Positions 27,612 through 38,538 are shown, counted from the first letter of the stretch. The stretch: DNA of 62,033 nucleotides from Candidatus Methylomirabilota bacterium (GCA_016207095.1 JACQQF010000064.1:1-62033), one strand, 5' to 3'. Numbers and translations: made by a program. Notes: generated by a model not told the origin, from the letters alone.

Positions 27612-27881
27612 GTGGTCAGTGCGTCGACAAACAAGCAAGCCGTCATCGGAGAGTTTCGGATACATGACACCGACTCGGGCTCTCCGGAGGTGCAAATCGC
27701 TCTCCTCACCGGACGAATCGGGTATCTTACCACCCACCTGACCGTCCACAAAAAGGATCACCACTCAAGGCGAGGGCTGCTGCGGCTCGTCGCACGGCGC
27801 CGAAAACTCCTCGATTACCTGAGGAGCAAGGATGCCGATCGGTACAAGCAGATCATCGAAAGGTTGGGAATCCGTAAATGA
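27612..27881 (+). CDS. rpsO: 30S ribosomal protein S15
   Basis: An 89-residue S15 of exact family length: [61 protein letters not shown]15 is a primary binder of the 16S central domain. The GTG at 27612 is chosen because GGAGG lies at 27597-27601 and the length fits; the frame is open further upstream. In E. coli S15 represses its own mRNA and is cotranscribed with pnp; here it overlaps pnp by 4 nt. Confidence 0.95.
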   Translation: MVSASTNKQAVIGEFRIHDTDSGSPEVQIALLTGRIGYLTTHLTVHKKDHHSRRGLLRLVARRRKLLDYLRSKDADRYKQIIERLGIRK

Positions 27882-29986
27882 TTGCTCGCGTCGAGCGCAT
27901 CATCGAAGGTAAATCACTGAGCGTCGAGGTCGGGCGTGTTGCCAGGCAGGCCGACGGCGCCGCATTGGTTCGATATGGCGACACGGTGGTCTTGGTCACT
28001 GCGGTGGCTTCCAAGCAGCCACGGCAGGGGATTGATTTCTTTCCCCTCACGGTCGATTACCAGGAACGCGCCTACGCCGCCGGGAAGATCCCCGGTGGGT
28101 TCTTCAAGCGAGAGGGCCGCCCCCATGATAAGGAGACCCTCACCGCCCGCCTGATTGATCGCCCGCTCCGCCCCCTCTTCCCGAAGGGGTACCGGCAGGA
28201 CGTTCAGATCATCAGTACCGTCCTTTCCGCGGACCAGGAGAATGACCCGGACATCCTGGCGATCATGGGCGCCTCAGCCGCGTTGACGATCTCCCCCATC
28301 CCGTTCCTCGGTCCCATCGGCGCCGTCCGGGTGGGCCGTGTCGACGGTAAGTTCGTCCTCAACCCGACCTATGCCCAGCAGGAGCGAACCGACATCGATC
28401 TGGTGGTGGCGGGGACCCAAGCCGCTGTGGTGATGATCGAGGCGGGGGCCAAAGAGGTGTCCGAGGAGTCGATGGCCGAGGCGATCGACTTCAGCCATAA
28501 GGGGATTCAGGCCTTGATTGACATGCTGCTGGAGTTGGCCGACAAGCTTGGGGTCGCGAAGGTGCCATTCGAGTCTCCGCCTCCTGACCAGGAGTTGCGG
28601 GAGCGCGTGAGCACCCTCGCCCGCCATGGGCTTCGGACCTTGGCCGGCGTGGCCGACAAGGAGGAGCAGCGCACCCGTCGGCAGCAGCTCTTTGACGAGG
28701 TGATGGCCCAGTTTGGCGAGGAGCCGGACAACCGGAAGCTGGTCGTCAGAGGGCTATTCGAACAGATCGAGCATGAGGAGTTGCGCCGGATGATCCTGGA
28801 GGAGGGACGGCGAGCGGACGGTCGGGCACTCGATCAGGTGCGGCCGATCAGCGCCGAGGTTGGAATCCTGCCGCGGACGCACGGATCGGCGCTGTTCACG
28901 AGGGGTCAGACGCAGGCCCTCGTGACGACGACGCTCGGGACGTCGGAGGACGAGCAACGCCTGGATGACATCGAGGGCGAAGGGACGAAGCGATTCATGC
29001 TTCACTACAACTTTCCGCCGTTCAGTGTCGGCGAGGTCCGGTTCATGCGCGGCCCGGGCCGGCGCGAGATCGGGCACGGCGCGCTGGCAGAGCGGGCTCT
29101 TGCCACGGTCCTGCCGCCGAAGGAGGAGTTTCCCTACACCCTACGGATCGTCTCGGATATCCTCGAGTCGAACGGTTCGTCCTCGATGGCGACGGTCTGC
29201 GGGGCGAGCCTCAGCCTGATGGAAGCCGGCGTTCCGATCAGGTGCGCGGTGGCGGGCGTAGCGATGGGGCTCGTGATGGAGAATGATCGGACGGCGATTC
29301 TGACCGATATCATCGGCCTCGAGGATCACCTGGGCGACATGGATTTCAAGGTCGCTGGGACCCGCCAGGGGTTGACCGCTCTCCAGATGGATATTAAGAC
29401 TCAGGGGATCACCGCCGGCCTCATGGCGAAGGCCCTGGAGCAAGCCAAGCGAGCCCGCCTTCACATCCTGGATCAGATGGACCGGGCTATCTCGGAGCCA
29501 AGGCCGAGCATCTCTGTCTACGCCCCTCGGATTATCACGATCATGATCCCCGTGGACAAGATCCGCGACGTCATCGGCCCTGGCGGCAAGGTGATCCGGG
29601 GCATCGTGGCAGAGTCCGGGGCGAAGATCGATGTCTCTGACGATGGGCGGGTCGAGATCGCCTCGGTTGACGAGGCGGCGGCGCAAAAGGCGTTGTCGAT
29701 CATCAGCAGGATCGTCGAGGTGCCGGAGGTCGGCAAGGTCTACCCGGGTAAGGTGGTCAAGATCATGGACTTCGGCGCCTTCGTCCAGATCCTTCCCGGC
29801 ACCGATGGCCTGTTACATATCTCTCAGATCTCCGAACACCGGGTGAAGAAGGTCGAGGAGGTCTTGTCGGAGGGGGAGGAGATCATGGTCAAGGTGATCG
29901 ACATTGACAAGAGCGGGAAGATTCGCCTGAGTCGGAAAGAGGTGCTGGAGTCCGAGGGGAAGAAGGCAGAGCACAGGTCCTCCTGA
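27878..29986 (+). CDS. pnp: Polyribonucleotide nucleotidyltransferase (PNPase)
   Basis: A 702-residue PNPase with two RNase PH domains ([20 protein letters not shown]; then [20 protein letters not shown]), the linking helical domain, a KH domain ([20 protein letters not shown], ~residue 560) and a C-terminal S1 domain ([20 protein letters not shown]). It is a 3'-5' phosphorolytic exoribonuclease of the degradosome. Start overlaps the rpsO stop (ATGA). Confidence 0.98.
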   Translation: MIARVERIIEGKSLSVEVGRVARQADGAALVRYGDTVVLVTAVASKQPRQGIDFFPLTVDYQERAYAAGKIPGGFFKREGRPHDKETLTARLIDRPLRPLFPKGYRQDVQIISTVLSADQENDPDILAIMGASAALTISPIPFLGPIGAVRVGRVDGKFVLNPTYAQQERTDIDLVVAGTQAAVVMIEAGAKEVSEESMAEAIDFSHKGIQALIDMLLELADKLGVAKVPFESPPPDQELRERVSTLARHGLRTLAGVADKEEQRTRRQQLFDEVMAQFGEEPDNRKLVVRGLFEQIEHEELRRMILEEGRRADGRALDQVRPISAEVGILPRTHGSALFTRGQTQALVTTTLGTSEDEQRLDDIEGEGTKRFMLHYNFPPFSVGEVRFMRGPGRREIGHGALAERALATVLPPKEEFPYTLRIVSDILESNGSSSMATVCGASLSLMEAGVPIRCAVAGVAMGLVMENDRTAILTDIIGLEDHLGDMDFKVAGTRQGLTALQMDIKTQGITAGLMAKALEQAKRARLHILDQMDRAISEPRPSISVYAPRIITIMIPVDKIRDVIGPGGKVIRGIVAESGAKIDVSDDGRVEIASVDEAAAQKALSIISRIVEVPEVGKVYPGKVVKIMDFGAFVQILPGTDGLLHISQISEHRVKKVEEVLSEGEEIMVKVIDIDKSGKIRLSRKEVLESEGKKAEHRSS

Positions 29987-29989
29987 GCC

Positions 29990-31243
29990 ATGATCCCTTC
30001 GGTATATAATCGCCAGGTGTTGCCGAACGGCATGGTGGTCCTCACCGAGCGGATGCCTTCCGTCAAATCGGCCTCGATCGGTGTCTGGGTCAAGGTGGGG
30101 TCGAGGGACGAGGCGTCGGAGGTGGCCGGCGTCTCTCACTTCATCGAGCACATGCTGTTCAAGGGGACGCAGCGGCGAAGCGCGCAGGAGATCGCCAAGG
30201 CGATCGATGCCGTCGGCGGAACACTTGACGCCTTCACCAGCCGCGAGAGCACCTGCTTCTACGCCAAGGTGTTGGGGGAGCACCTGCCCCTCGCCATTGA
30301 CATCCTGGCCGATACCTTCCTCCACTCTCGCCTTGCCCCTGACGATATCGATCGGGAACGACAGGTGATCCTGCAGGAAATTAAGATGGTGGAGGACACG
30401 CCAGACGACCTGGTTCACGATCTCTTTGCCGAGGCGATCTGGGGCGATCACCCGGTGGCCAGGCCGATCCTGGGTCAGAAAGAGATCGTGCTCCGCCTCT
30501 CACAATCTGATATCCGCCGCCACATGGACCGCTTTTACCGGCCTGACTGCACCGTTATCGCTGCGGCAGGCGACATCGAACACGACCGATTGATGGATCT
30601 GGTGGTGAGGGCATTCGACGGCTTCGACGGTCAGAGCATTCACTTTGATCCCCCGGCCCCGGTCTCCACGGCGGCCATGAGAGTCGAGGAGCGTGACACA
30701 GCCCAACTTCACCTGTGTTTGGGGATGGACGGCCTTCCCCATGCCCACGAAGATCGCTACGCCATCTCGCTGCTGAATGCCATGCTGGGCGGCAGCATGA
30801 GTTCGAGGCTGTTTCAGGAGGTCCGCGAGAAACGTGGCCTCGCCTATTCGATTTACTCCTATCAGGCCTCGTACCGCGACTGCGGCCTCTTGGTCGTCTA
30901 CGCGGGGACCAGTCCAGAATCCTCGAGCCAGGTCGTGGACCTGATCCGAGCCGAATGCGCCCGTCTCCGGGATGAACCGGTCGATCCCATTGATCTCCAA
31001 CAGGCGAAGGATCAACTCAAAGGCAACCTGCTCCTCGGTCTGGAGGGCACCAGCAGTCGGATGACTCGCCTTGCCAAGATGGAGATTTATTTCCAGCGCA
31101 ACCATGAGCTGGATGAGATCATTGCCGGGATCGAAGGGGTCTCCGTCGATCAGTTCCGGGCGCTCGCCAAGCGGATCTTGCGGGACGAGGCATTCGCCAT
31201 CACCTCCGTTGGTCCTCTCCCTCAAGCTGCCCTGCTCTCCTGA
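29990..31243 (+). CDS. M16 family zinc peptidase
   Basis: A 417-residue pitrilysin-family protein of the processing-peptidase type. The inverted zinc motif HFIEH is at residues 50-54, and the third ligand Glu130 falls exactly 76 residues after the second histidine. The second, inactive half has the SSRLFQEVREKRGLAYSIYS signature. The rpsO-pnp-pepM16 order is widely conserved. It has no signal peptide that I can see. It starts 3 nt after pnp. Confidence 0.94.
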   Translation: MIPSVYNRQVLPNGMVVLTERMPSVKSASIGVWVKVGSRDEASEVAGVSHFIEHMLFKGTQRRSAQEIAKAIDAVGGTLDAFTSRESTCFYAKVLGEHLPLAIDILADTFLHSRLAPDDIDRERQVILQEIKMVEDTPDDLVHDLFAEAIWGDHPVARPILGQKEIVLRLSQSDIRRHMDRFYRPDCTVIAAAGDIEHDRLMDLVVRAFDGFDGQSIHFDPPAPVSTAAMRVEERDTAQLHLCLGMDGLPHAHEDRYAISLLNAMLGGSMSSRLFQEVREKRGLAYSIYSYQASYRDCGLLVVYAGTSPESSSQVVDLIRAECARLRDEPVDPIDLQQAKDQLKGNLLLGLEGTSSRMTRLAKMEIYFQRNHELDEIIAGIEGVSVDQFRALAKRILRDEAFAITSVGPLPQAALLS

Positions 31244-31360
31244 CGGCCGTCCGGCCGACCCACTTCCTTCGACGGAGCTCAGGACGGGCCCTGTTGTCTC
31301 GATGGGCTGTCTTCGCCACCAGGTGACCGGAGCCATAGGCGTGTGTCAAGGGGACGAACG

Positions 31361-32653
31361 ATGATCTCTCGCTATGCGCGTCCACGGATGACGGCCATCT
31401 GGGAGCCGCAGCATCGCTTCGATACGTGGCTTCGCGTCGAGTTACTGGCCTGCGAGGCCTGGGCCGAGCTGGGGAAGGTTCCGCGCGAGGCGCTGGCCGT
31501 GATCAGGAAGCGGGCCGGCTATGACCTCAATCGGATCCAGGAGATCGAACGGGAGGTTCGCCATGACGTCGTTGCCTTTGTCTCTGCGGTGGCGGAACGC
31601 GTCGGCCCGGAGGCGCGCTACATCCACCTTGGACTGACCTCCTACGATGTGGTGGACACCGCCCTCGCGGTCCAGCTTCAGGAGGCGGCCACCATTCTCA
31701 TAGAGGAGCTGGAGGCCCTGCGCCTCGTTCTCGCTGATCTCGCCCGTCGCAACAAACAGACGGTCATGGTTGGCCGGACGCATGGCGTCCACGCGGAGCC
31801 GCTCACCTTTGGTTTGAAGCTGGCGCTCTGGTATACCGAAGCCGGACGCGACCTCGACCGTCTCCGGCGAGCCAAAGAGACGGTCGCCTGCGGCAAGCTC
31901 TCGGGGGCCGTCGGGACCTTCGCCCATCTTCCCCCGTTCGTCGAGCAATATGTCTGTGGTCGGCTCGGGCTCACGCCGGCGCCGATCTCCAGCCAGATCC
32001 TCTCTCGTGATCGTCATGCCGAATTCCTGTTGACCCTCGCCTTGATCGGGACGTCACTTGACAAGTTTTCGACCGAGATCCGGCACCTGCAGCGGACGGA
32101 GGTGCTCGAGGTCGAGGAGCCGTTTGTCGAGGGGCAGAAGGGGTCGTCCGCCATGCCTCACAAGCGGAATCCCGTCGCCTGCGAACAGGTGTCGGGGCTG
32201 GCAAGACTGCTCAGGAGCTACGCCCAGGCGGGTCTGGAGAACGTTCCCCTCTGGCACGAGCGCGATATCAGTCACTCCTCGGTGGAACGGGTTGTCCTTC
32301 CGGACGCGACCATCCTGCTTGATTACCTGTTGGTCCGATTCCGCGGGATCCTGGAGGGGCTACAGACCTATCCGGATCGGATGCGGCAGAACCTGGAGCT
32401 GACCGGAGGACTGGTCTTTTCGGAAGCCGTTCTGCTGGCCCTCGTGGGCAAGGGACTCAGCCGAGACGAAGCCTACCGGCTGGTGCAGCGGCACGCGATG
32501 AAGGCCTGGGAGTCGCGTGAGCCATTCAAGCCGCTCCTGCTGACCGACCCGGAGATCCGCCGTCATCTCTCTCCTGCCGAGATTGAAAACTGCTTCGATC
32601 TGGGCTATCATCTCCGACATCTCGACGAGATCTTTGCGCGCGTTGGGCTCTAA
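31361..32653 (+). CDS. purB: Adenylosuccinate lyase
   Basis: A 430-residue lyase of the fumarase/aspartase superfamily acting twice in purine synthesis (SAICAR to AICAR; adenylosuccinate to AMP). The signature loop GSSAMPHKRNP is intact, as are YIHLGLTSYDVVDTALAVQL and MVGRTHGVHAEPLTFGLKLA. The ATG at 31361 follows AAGGGGA; a GTG 18 nt upstream is an alternative. It starts the purB-purS-purQ-purL cluster. Confidence 0.97.
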   Translation: MISRYARPRMTAIWEPQHRFDTWLRVELLACEAWAELGKVPREALAVIRKRAGYDLNRIQEIEREVRHDVVAFVSAVAERVGPEARYIHLGLTSYDVVDTALAVQLQEAATILIEELEALRLVLADLARRNKQTVMVGRTHGVHAEPLTFGLKLALWYTEAGRDLDRLRRAKETVACGKLSGAVGTFAHLPPFVEQYVCGRLGLTPAPISSQILSRDRHAEFLLTLALIGTSLDKFSTEIRHLQRTEVLEVEEPFVEGQKGSSAMPHKRNPVACEQVSGLARLLRSYAQAGLENVPLWHERDISHSSVERVVLPDATILLDYLLVRFRGILEGLQTYPDRMRQNLELTGGLVFSEAVLLALVGKGLSRDEAYRLVQRHAMKAWESREPFKPLLLTDPEIRRHLSPAEIENCFDLGYHLRHLDEIFARVGL

Positions 32654-32663
32654 CAATGAGAAT

Positions 32664-32765
32664 GTTCCAAGTTCGTGGTGCCAGGTTCCATGTTAGAAGG
32701 ACCTAACAACTTGGAACGCAGAACGTGGAACCTGGAACTGCGAAGCTGAACCTGGAACTCGGAAC
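32664..32765 (+). repeat. Heptad inverted-repeat array F (GTTCCAG type), purB-purS gap
   Basis: Left half: GTTCCAA, GTTCGTG, GTGCCAG, GTTCCAT, GTTAGAA. Right half: ACAACTT, GGAACGC, AGAACGT, GGAACCT, GGAACTG and, after a single 1-nt slip, TGAACCT, GGAACTC, GGAAC. About fourteen units stay in phase. The arms are complementary (GTTCC/GGAAC). The array begins 10 nt after the purB stop and runs straight into the purS ATG, with no Shine-Dalgarno in between. Confidence 0.88.
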
Positions 32766-33083
32766 ATGGTGATAGCCAAGATCTACGTGACCTTGAAGCC
32801 GGGGGTCCTCGACGCACAGGGCGATACAGTGAAGTCTGCGCTTGAGACCCTGGGATTCACGGGCGTGGAAGACGTGCGAATCGGGAAGTTCATGGTGGTC
32901 ACTCTGAACAGCGCGACGGTCGAAGAAGCCAAGACACAGGTCGAGGAGATGTGCCGGCGGCTCCTCGCGAATCCGGTCATAGAGGACTACACCTTCGAAA
33001 TGGGGGCCCCCGATCTCGCGCCGCCTGGCAAGCCTGTCGGGAGACGACTCACAGGCCCTATTCGGGAGGGGCGCGAGCGATGA
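32766..33083 (+). CDS. purS: Phosphoribosylformylglycinamidine synthase subunit PurS
   Basis: A 105-residue PurS with IAKIYVTLKPGVLDAQGDTV and the ALETLGFTGVEDVRIGKFM core, ending in CRRLLANPVIEDYTFE plus a basic tail of about 25 residues that is longer than usual. PurS bridges PurL and PurQ in the three-part FGAM synthase. Its ATG directly abuts heptad array F with no ribosome-binding site. It overlaps purQ by 4 nt. Confidence 0.94.
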   Translation: MVIAKIYVTLKPGVLDAQGDTVKSALETLGFTGVEDVRIGKFMVVTLNSATVEEAKTQVEEMCRRLLANPVIEDYTFEMGAPDLAPPGKPVGRRLTGPIREGRER

Positions 33084-33775
33084 AGTTCGGCATCGTGGTC
33101 TTCCCTGGTTCCTGGAGCCAACAGGACTTCCACCATGTCATCGTGAGTGTCCTGAAAGAGGACGCCTGTTACCTCTGGCACAAGGATGCCGACCTCAAGG
33201 GTTCCGATTGCGTGATCCTACCGGGGGGCTTCGCTCATGGCGACTATCTCAGGACCGGCGCGATTGCGCGATTGTCTCCTATCATGGGTGAGGTGGCGCG
33301 GTTCGCCGAGAAGGGCGGCCTCGTGCTCGGGAGCTGCAACGGGTTTCAGATCCTGACGGAAGCCGGGCTGCTCCCGGGTGCGCTCTTGCGGAACGACTGT
33401 CTGCACTATCGCTGCAAGTGGGTCCATCTGAGGGTGGAGAGCCAAGACACCCCCTTCACGGGGAGGATGCAGCGTGGGCAGGTGGTGCGAATGCCGATCT
33501 CGCACGGCGAAGGGCGGTACTACATCGACCGGGAGACCTTCAAGCGGCTGGTCGACAACGATCAGGTGATCTTCCGCTATTGCGACGAGCGAGGCAACCT
33601 GACGAAAGAGGCGAACCCTAACGGCTCACTCGATCATATCGCCGGCGTGTGCAATGAGCGGCGCAATGTCCTTGGATTGATGCCTCACCCCGAGCGGGCC
33701 GCAGAGGCCATTCTCGGCTGTGAGGATGGCCGGCTCATGTTTGCATCGATCCTGGAAACCTTTGCCCGCGCCTGA
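33080..33775 (+). CDS. purQ: FGAM synthase glutaminase subunit PurQ
   Basis: A 231-residue class I glutamine amidotransferase that supplies ammonia to PurL. The nucleophile is Cys86 in [10 protein letters not shown] and the His203/Glu205 pair is in [26 protein letters not shown] and [18 protein letters not shown] are family blocks. The ATG overlaps the purS stop; the longer open frame upstream overlaps purS and is not used. Confidence 0.97.
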   Translation: MKFGIVVFPGSWSQQDFHHVIVSVLKEDACYLWHKDADLKGSDCVILPGGFAHGDYLRTGAIARLSPIMGEVARFAEKGGLVLGSCNGFQILTEAGLLPGALLRNDCLHYRCKWVHLRVESQDTPFTGRMQRGQVVRMPISHGEGRYYIDRETFKRLVDNDQVIFRYCDERGNLTKEANPNGSLDHIAGVCNERRNVLGLMPHPERAAEAILGCEDGRLMFASILETFARA

Positions 33776-33785
33776 GGCGCGTCCC

Positions 33786-36008
33786 ATGATTCCTTCCATC
33801 ATTACCCCGGAGCTTGTTGAGTCTCACGGCCTGACGGCCGAGGAGTACGATCGGGTCCGGTCGATCCTTGGCCGAGAGCCGAACCTGACCGAGCTGGGGA
33901 TCTTCTCGGCGATGTGGTCGGAGCACTGTAGCTACAAGAGCTCCAAGGTCCATCTGGCCACCCTCCCGACCAAGGGTCCGAGGGTCGTCCAGGGGCCCGG
34001 CGAGAACGCCGGGGTCCTGGACATCGGCGACGGTCTCGCGCTGGTCTTCAAGATGGAAAGCCACAACCACCCCTCCTTCATCGAGCCGTACCAGGGAGCG
34101 GCGACAGGGGTGGGAGGGATCATCCGGGATATCTTCACCATGGGCGCGAGGCCGATTGCGCTCTTTGACTCGCTCCGTTTCGGTCCGCTGACGGACCCCA
34201 AGAACCGCTACCTGTTCGGCGGCGTCGTGGCCGGGATCGCAGGGTATGGAAACGCCGTGGGCGTGCCGACGGTCGGCGGGGAGGTGTTCTTCGCCGAGCC
34301 CTACAGCGCGAATCCACTGGTGAATGTCATGTGCGTGGGGATCGCCAGGAAGGATCGACTCTTCTTCGCCAGGGCAGGGGGGATCGGCAATCCGGTCATT
34401 TACGTCGGGGCCAAGACCGGACGCGACGGGATCCACGGCGCCACGATGGCCTCGGAGTCGTTTGACGAGGAGTCGGAGCAGAGGCGTCCCACCGTGCAGG
34501 TGGGCGATCCCTTCCGCGAGAAGCTGCTGATCGAGGCCTGCCTCGAATTGATGGAGGGAGACGATCTGGTCGCGGTCCAGGACATGGGTGCCGCCGGGCT
34601 GACCTGCTCCACTGCCGAGATGGCCAGTCGAGGCGGCACCGGCATCGAGATCGACCTCGCCCTCGTTCCCCGGCGAGAGGCGGGGATGACCCCCTATGAG
34701 CTGATGCTCTCCGAGTCGCAGGAGCGGATGTTGGTCGTCGCCAGGATGGGAAGCGAGCGGCGAGTGAAAGAGGTCTTCGAGAAATGGGATCTGGATGCGG
34801 TCGCGATCGGGCGGGTGACGGATGATGGATTGTTGCGGGTCCTGGATCATGGGAAGGTGGTGGCGGAGACCCCGGCCACGGCGCTCGCCGATGGAGCGCC
34901 GGTCTATCGACGGCCGATGGTCCCTCCCGAGGAGCGCGTCGACGGGCACCGCCTTGACCTTTCGACCGTTCCCCTGCCCGACGATTATTCCGGGACGCTT
35001 CTGGATCTCCTGCGATCGCCGAACATCGCCTGCAAGGAGGCGATCTGGGAACGGTATGACCACATGCTGTTCTTGAACACGGTCGTCCCGCCGGGATCGG
35101 ATGCTGTCGTCCTCCGGCTCCCCGGTGGTCAGCGCGCCATCGCGGTCTCCACTGACGGCAACGGCCGCTACTGCTCCCTGAATCCTTACCGAGGCACTGT
35201 GATCGCTGTGGCCGAGGCGGCCCGGAACGTGGTCTGCGCGGGGGGTGAGCCGCTCGCGATCACGAACTGTCTGAATTTCGGGAGTCCGGAACGGCCGACC
35301 GTCATGTGGCAATTCGCGGAGGCGGTGCGAGGGATCGGCGATGCTTGCCGCGCCTTGCAGACCCCCGTCACCGGTGGCAATGTCAGCCTCTACAATGAAA
35401 CGTCCGGCAACGCCATCTTTCCTACGCCGATCATCGGGATGGTCGGGCTGCTGCACGACGTTGCCCACGCCACCGGCCAGTGGTTCACGACGGAGGGTGA
35501 CCTGGTGGCGATCCTGGGCGAGACGTTGGAAGAGTTGGGGGCAAGTGAGTATCTCGCGGTCCGGCTCGGTCTGGTGCGGGGTGAGCCGCCGTCGATCGAT
35601 CTCGCGAGGGAAAGGGCGGTGCAGGCCGCCTGTCTCGGGGCGATCCGACGGGGAATCGTCCACGCCGCGCATGACTGCTCCGACGGCGGGCTGGCCGTCG
35701 CGTTGGCAGAGTCCTGCATGGGTCGGGCAGGGTCGTCGATCGGCGTCGATGTTGAGCTCGGCGGGACGATCCGTCCGGATGCCCTGCTGTTCGGGGAATC
35801 TCAGTCCAGGATTCTCCTTTCGCTCAAGGAATCTGATTGGCCTATGCTCCAGGGGATCGCGGCATCTCACGACGTTCCTCTTCAGCGGCTTGGAAGAGTG
35901 GGCGGAACGCGGTTCCGCCTTCAGGGGCCGACGTTCGTGATCGATCTTCCCCTCGCGGACCTTGAGGAGGCCTGGAGAAACGGGCTGGCGTCGGTGCTCG
36001 GCAGGTGA
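33786..36008 (+). CDS. purL: FGAM synthase subunit PurL (small form)
   Basis: A 740-residue small-type PurL that aminates FGAR to FGAM with ATP. Marks are [39 protein letters not shown] with metal/ATP residues, and RFGPLTD and CGVNPRYC-type [17 protein letters not shown] in the second AIRS-like half. The 10-nt gap to purQ and preceding purS complete the operon for the PurSQL complex. A huge frame on the opposite strand is a codon-bias shadow. Confidence 0.97.
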   Translation: MIPSIITPELVESHGLTAEEYDRVRSILGREPNLTELGIFSAMWSEHCSYKSSKVHLATLPTKGPRVVQGPGENAGVLDIGDGLALVFKMESHNHPSFIEPYQGAATGVGGIIRDIFTMGARPIALFDSLRFGPLTDPKNRYLFGGVVAGIAGYGNAVGVPTVGGEVFFAEPYSANPLVNVMCVGIARKDRLFFARAGGIGNPVIYVGAKTGRDGIHGATMASESFDEESEQRRPTVQVGDPFREKLLIEACLELMEGDDLVAVQDMGAAGLTCSTAEMASRGGTGIEIDLALVPRREAGMTPYELMLSESQERMLVVARMGSERRVKEVFEKWDLDAVAIGRVTDDGLLRVLDHGKVVAETPATALADGAPVYRRPMVPPEERVDGHRLDLSTVPLPDDYSGTLLDLLRSPNIACKEAIWERYDHMLFLNTVVPPGSDAVVLRLPGGQRAIAVSTDGNGRYCSLNPYRGTVIAVAEAARNVVCAGGEPLAITNCLNFGSPERPTVMWQFAEAVRGIGDACRALQTPVTGGNVSLYNETSGNAIFPTPIIGMVGLLHDVAHATGQWFTTEGDLVAILGETLEELGASEYLAVRLGLVRGEPPSIDLARERAVQAACLGAIRRGIVHAAHDCSDGGLAVALAESCMGRAGSSIGVDVELGGTIRPDALLFGESQSRILLSLKESDWPMLQGIAASHDVPLQRLGRVGGTRFRLQGPTFVIDLPLADLEEAWRNGLASVLGR

Positions 36009-36028
36009 TGGAGGGTGGGAGGCTCACC

Positions 36029-37333
36029 ATGAAGGCGGTTCAGGTCGGCATATTGGGGTTCGGGACGGTGGGGTCAGGGGTCGTGAAGCTCATCCGCGAG
36101 AATGGTGCCCTGTTGGAGCGCCGGCTCGGCGCGCCAATTATGATTCGGAGGATCGCCGATATCGACGTCACCCGGGCCCGAAACGTCGATGTGGACCCGG
36201 CCGTCCTGACGACTGATGCGATGGCGGTGATCGAGGACCCTGCGATCGATATCGTCGTGGAGCTTATCGGGGGCCGTGATGCGGCGCTTCGCTTCTGCCG
36301 GGAGGTCCTTGCCCGGAAAAAGCACCTCGTCACAGCCAACAAGGCCCTTCTTTCGACTCATGGCCTCGAGCTGTATCAGACGGCAGCCAGACAGCGCGTG
36401 TCGATCGGGTTTGAAGCCAGCGTCTGCGGCGGCATCCCATTGCTTCGAGCGGTGAAGGAAGGGCTGGTTGGCGATCGTGTTCGCTCCATCATCGGCATCC
36501 TCAACGGCACCTGCAATTACATCCTCACCAAGATGACCGAGAGCCAGCGGCCGTTTGCCGAGGTGCTGTCCGAGGCCCAGGCCAAAGGGTACGCCGAGGC
36601 CAATCCCTCGCTGGACATCGATGGGATTGACACCGCCCACAAGCTTCAGATCCTGGCGACCCTTGCCTTCGGCGCCTACGTGCCCCTGGACCGGATCCAC
36701 GTCGAGGGGATTCGGAGGATCGATGCCTCTGACATCGAGTATGCCAGGGATCTCGGATATCGAATCAAGCTGCTGGCGATCGCTAAACAGTTGAACGGGG
36801 AGTTGGAGGCCAGGGTCCACCCGGCCCTTATTCCGGAGGACCACCTGCTGGCCTCGGTCGGCGGGGTCTATAATGCCGTCTATGTCGTCGGCGACGCCGT
36901 TGGTTCCCTCATGTTCTACGGGCGGGGGGCGGGCCAGATGCCGACCGCCTCGGCGGTCGTGAGCGACATCGTGGAGATCGCCAGGGGCCTGCTTCACGAT
37001 GCCCCCGTGAGAGCCACTCCACCTCCGCAATTGTCCGAGCAAGAGGCCGAGATCAGGGACATCACCGTAGTCCGCTCCTGTTACTACCTGAGGATCATGG
37101 CGATCGACAAGCCGGGAGTGCTTTCGAAAGTCGCGGGGATCCTGGGAAACAATAATATCAGTATCGTCTCGGTCATCCAGAAAGGCCGGCAGGAACAGAG
37201 TGCGGTGCCGATCGTCATGATGACCCATGAGGCCATAGAAGGCGATATGCAGCGCTCGCTCAAGGCGATCGACCACCTCGACGTCGTAAGCCAGGAGACG
37301 ATATGTCTCAGGGTCGAGGGCGTGACGGGTTGA
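36029..37333 (+). CDS. hom: Homoserine dehydrogenase
   Basis: A 434-residue enzyme reducing aspartate semialdehyde to homoserine. The NAD(P) motif VGILGFGTVGSG is near the start, the catalytic block GILNGTCNYILTKM and KGYAEANPSLDIDGIDTAHK in the middle, and a C-terminal ACT domain (RIMAIDKPGVLSKVAGILGN) suggests allosteric control by threonine. GGGAGG 6 nt before the ATG at 36029 decides the start over an ATG 21 nt upstream. It pairs with thrC 7 nt downstream. Confidence 0.97.
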   Translation: MKAVQVGILGFGTVGSGVVKLIRENGALLERRLGAPIMIRRIADIDVTRARNVDVDPAVLTTDAMAVIEDPAIDIVVELIGGRDAALRFCREVLARKKHLVTANKALLSTHGLELYQTAARQRVSIGFEASVCGGIPLLRAVKEGLVGDRVRSIIGILNGTCNYILTKMTESQRPFAEVLSEAQAKGYAEANPSLDIDGIDTAHKLQILATLAFGAYVPLDRIHVEGIRRIDASDIEYARDLGYRIKLLAIAKQLNGELEARVHPALIPEDHLLASVGGVYNAVYVVGDAVGSLMFYGRGAGQMPTASAVVSDIVEIARGLLHDAPVRATPPPQLSEQEAEIRDITVVRSCYYLRIMAIDKPGVLSKVAGILGNNNISIVSVIQKGRQEQSAVPIVMMTHEAIEGDMQRSLKAIDHLDVVSQETICLRVEGVTG

Positions 37334-37340
37334 GGCCGGG

Positions 37341-38405
37341 ATGAACGCGACGAGCTGGAAAGGGGTCATCGACAGATACAGGGAGTTCCTGCCTGTCACC
37401 GATCGGACGCCGGTCGTGACCCTGAATGAAGGCGGCACCCCGCTGATACCCGCCACACGGCTTCAAGCCGCGCTCGGAATAGAGGCGGAGGTGTACCTGA
37501 AGTGCGAAGGGTTGAACCCCACCGGTTCCTTCAAAGACAGGGGGATGACGGTCGCGGTCAGCAAGGCTGTCGAAGAGGGGGCCAGGGCCGTAATCTGTGC
37601 CTCCACCGGGAACACCTCGGCCTCGGCCTCAGCGTACGCCGCTCGGGCGGGCCTCCGCGCCTTCGTCCTGATCCCGGAGGGAAAAATCGCCTTGGGGAAG
37701 CTCTCGCAGGCGATGATCCATGGCGCCCAGGTGTTCCAGATCGAGGGGAACTTCGACCAGGCCCTGGGGATCGTGAGGCAACTCTCCGGGCAGCAGGCTA
37801 TCGTGCTGGTCAATTCCCTCAACCCGTACCGGATCGAAGGGCAGAAGAGCGCGGCGTTCGAGATCTGCGATCGACTGGGCCGGAGCCCCGACTACCACTT
37901 CATCCCGGTCGGAAATGCCGGCAATATCACCGCCTACTGGAAGGGGTACCAGGAGTACTTTCGGGCCGCCAGGATCGATTCCCTGCCGAAGATGATGGGG
38001 TGGCAGGCGGAGGGCGCGGCGCCCATCGTACACGGGAAGGTCGTCGAGCGCCCTGAAACCGTCGCCTCTGCCATCCAGATCGGGAACCCTGCGAGTTGGC
38101 GCGGCGCGGTGGAGGCGGCGCGCGAGTCCGGTGGGCGGATCGATATGGTCTCCGACGGCGAGATCATCGACGCCTATCGTCTCCTGGCCCACGTCGAGGG
38201 TATCTTTTGCGAGTTGGCCTCGGCGGCCCCGGTGGCAGGGCTTATCAAGTTCGCGCGCGCGAACCGCTTGCCGAAGGGGACGGTGGTCGTCTGCGTGCTC
38301 ACCGGACACGGCCTGAAAGACCCCGATGCCGCCATTCGTCTGTCGCAGGATCCCGTCACGGTCAAGGCCGACGCAGAGGCCGTCCTCAAGCTCCTTTCCA
38401 TCTAG
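37341..38405 (+). CDS. thrC: Threonine synthase
   Basis: A 354-residue PLP enzyme converting O-phosphohomoserine to threonine. The PLP lysine is Lys65 in TGSFKDRGM, with ICASTGNTSASASAYAARAG (phosphate/substrate site) and FIPVGNAGNITAYWKGYQEY. It belongs to the shorter class of threonine synthases. It forms a hom-thrC pair; a strong tRNA promoter follows 20 nt after its stop. Confidence 0.96.
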   Translation: MNATSWKGVIDRYREFLPVTDRTPVVTLNEGGTPLIPATRLQAALGIEAEVYLKCEGLNPTGSFKDRGMTVAVSKAVEEGARAVICASTGNTSASASAYAARAGLRAFVLIPEGKIALGKLSQAMIHGAQVFQIEGNFDQALGIVRQLSGQQAIVLVNSLNPYRIEGQKSAAFEICDRLGRSPDYHFIPVGNAGNITAYWKGYQEYFRAARIDSLPKMMGWQAEGAAPIVHGKVVERPETVASAIQIGNPASWRGAVEAARESGGRIDMVSDGEIIDAYRLLAHVEGIFCELASAAPVAGLIKFARANRLPKGTVVVCVLTGHGLKDPDAAIRLSQDPVTVKADAEAVLKLLSI

Positions 38406-38424
38406 GCAAGCGGGAGGTTTTCGT

Positions 38425-38453
38425 TTGACAGGACAGACCGCCGACGCTATATT
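38425..38453 (+). promoter_or_regulatory. Sigma-70-type promoter for tRNA-Gly
   Basis: TTGACA (38425-38430) and TATATT (38448-38453) are separated by exactly 17 nt, ending about 10 nt before the tRNA-Gly gene. This is a near-consensus housekeeping promoter that suits a highly expressed tRNA. Confidence 0.85.
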
Positions 38454-38463
38454 GTTGCTCCGA

Positions 38464-38538
38464 GCGGGAATAGCTCAGTGGCTGAGCATCGCCTTGCCAA
38501 GGCGAGGGTCGCGGGTTCAAATCCCGTTTCCCGCTCCA
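38464..38538 (+). tRNA. tRNA-Gly (GCC)
   Basis: A complete cloverleaf: acceptor GCGGGAA pairs with TTCCCGC, D stem GCTC/GAGC, anticodon stem TCGCC/GGCGA around TTGCCAA (anticodon GCC), T arm with GGTTCAAAT and an encoded CCA end. It reads GGC/GGU codons. Confidence 0.97.

Noticed and set aside
33735-35870. 711-codon open frame on the minus strand across purL
   Set aside because: It is fully antisense to an intact, well-recognised purL, has no family motif and is explained by GC-rich codon bias.
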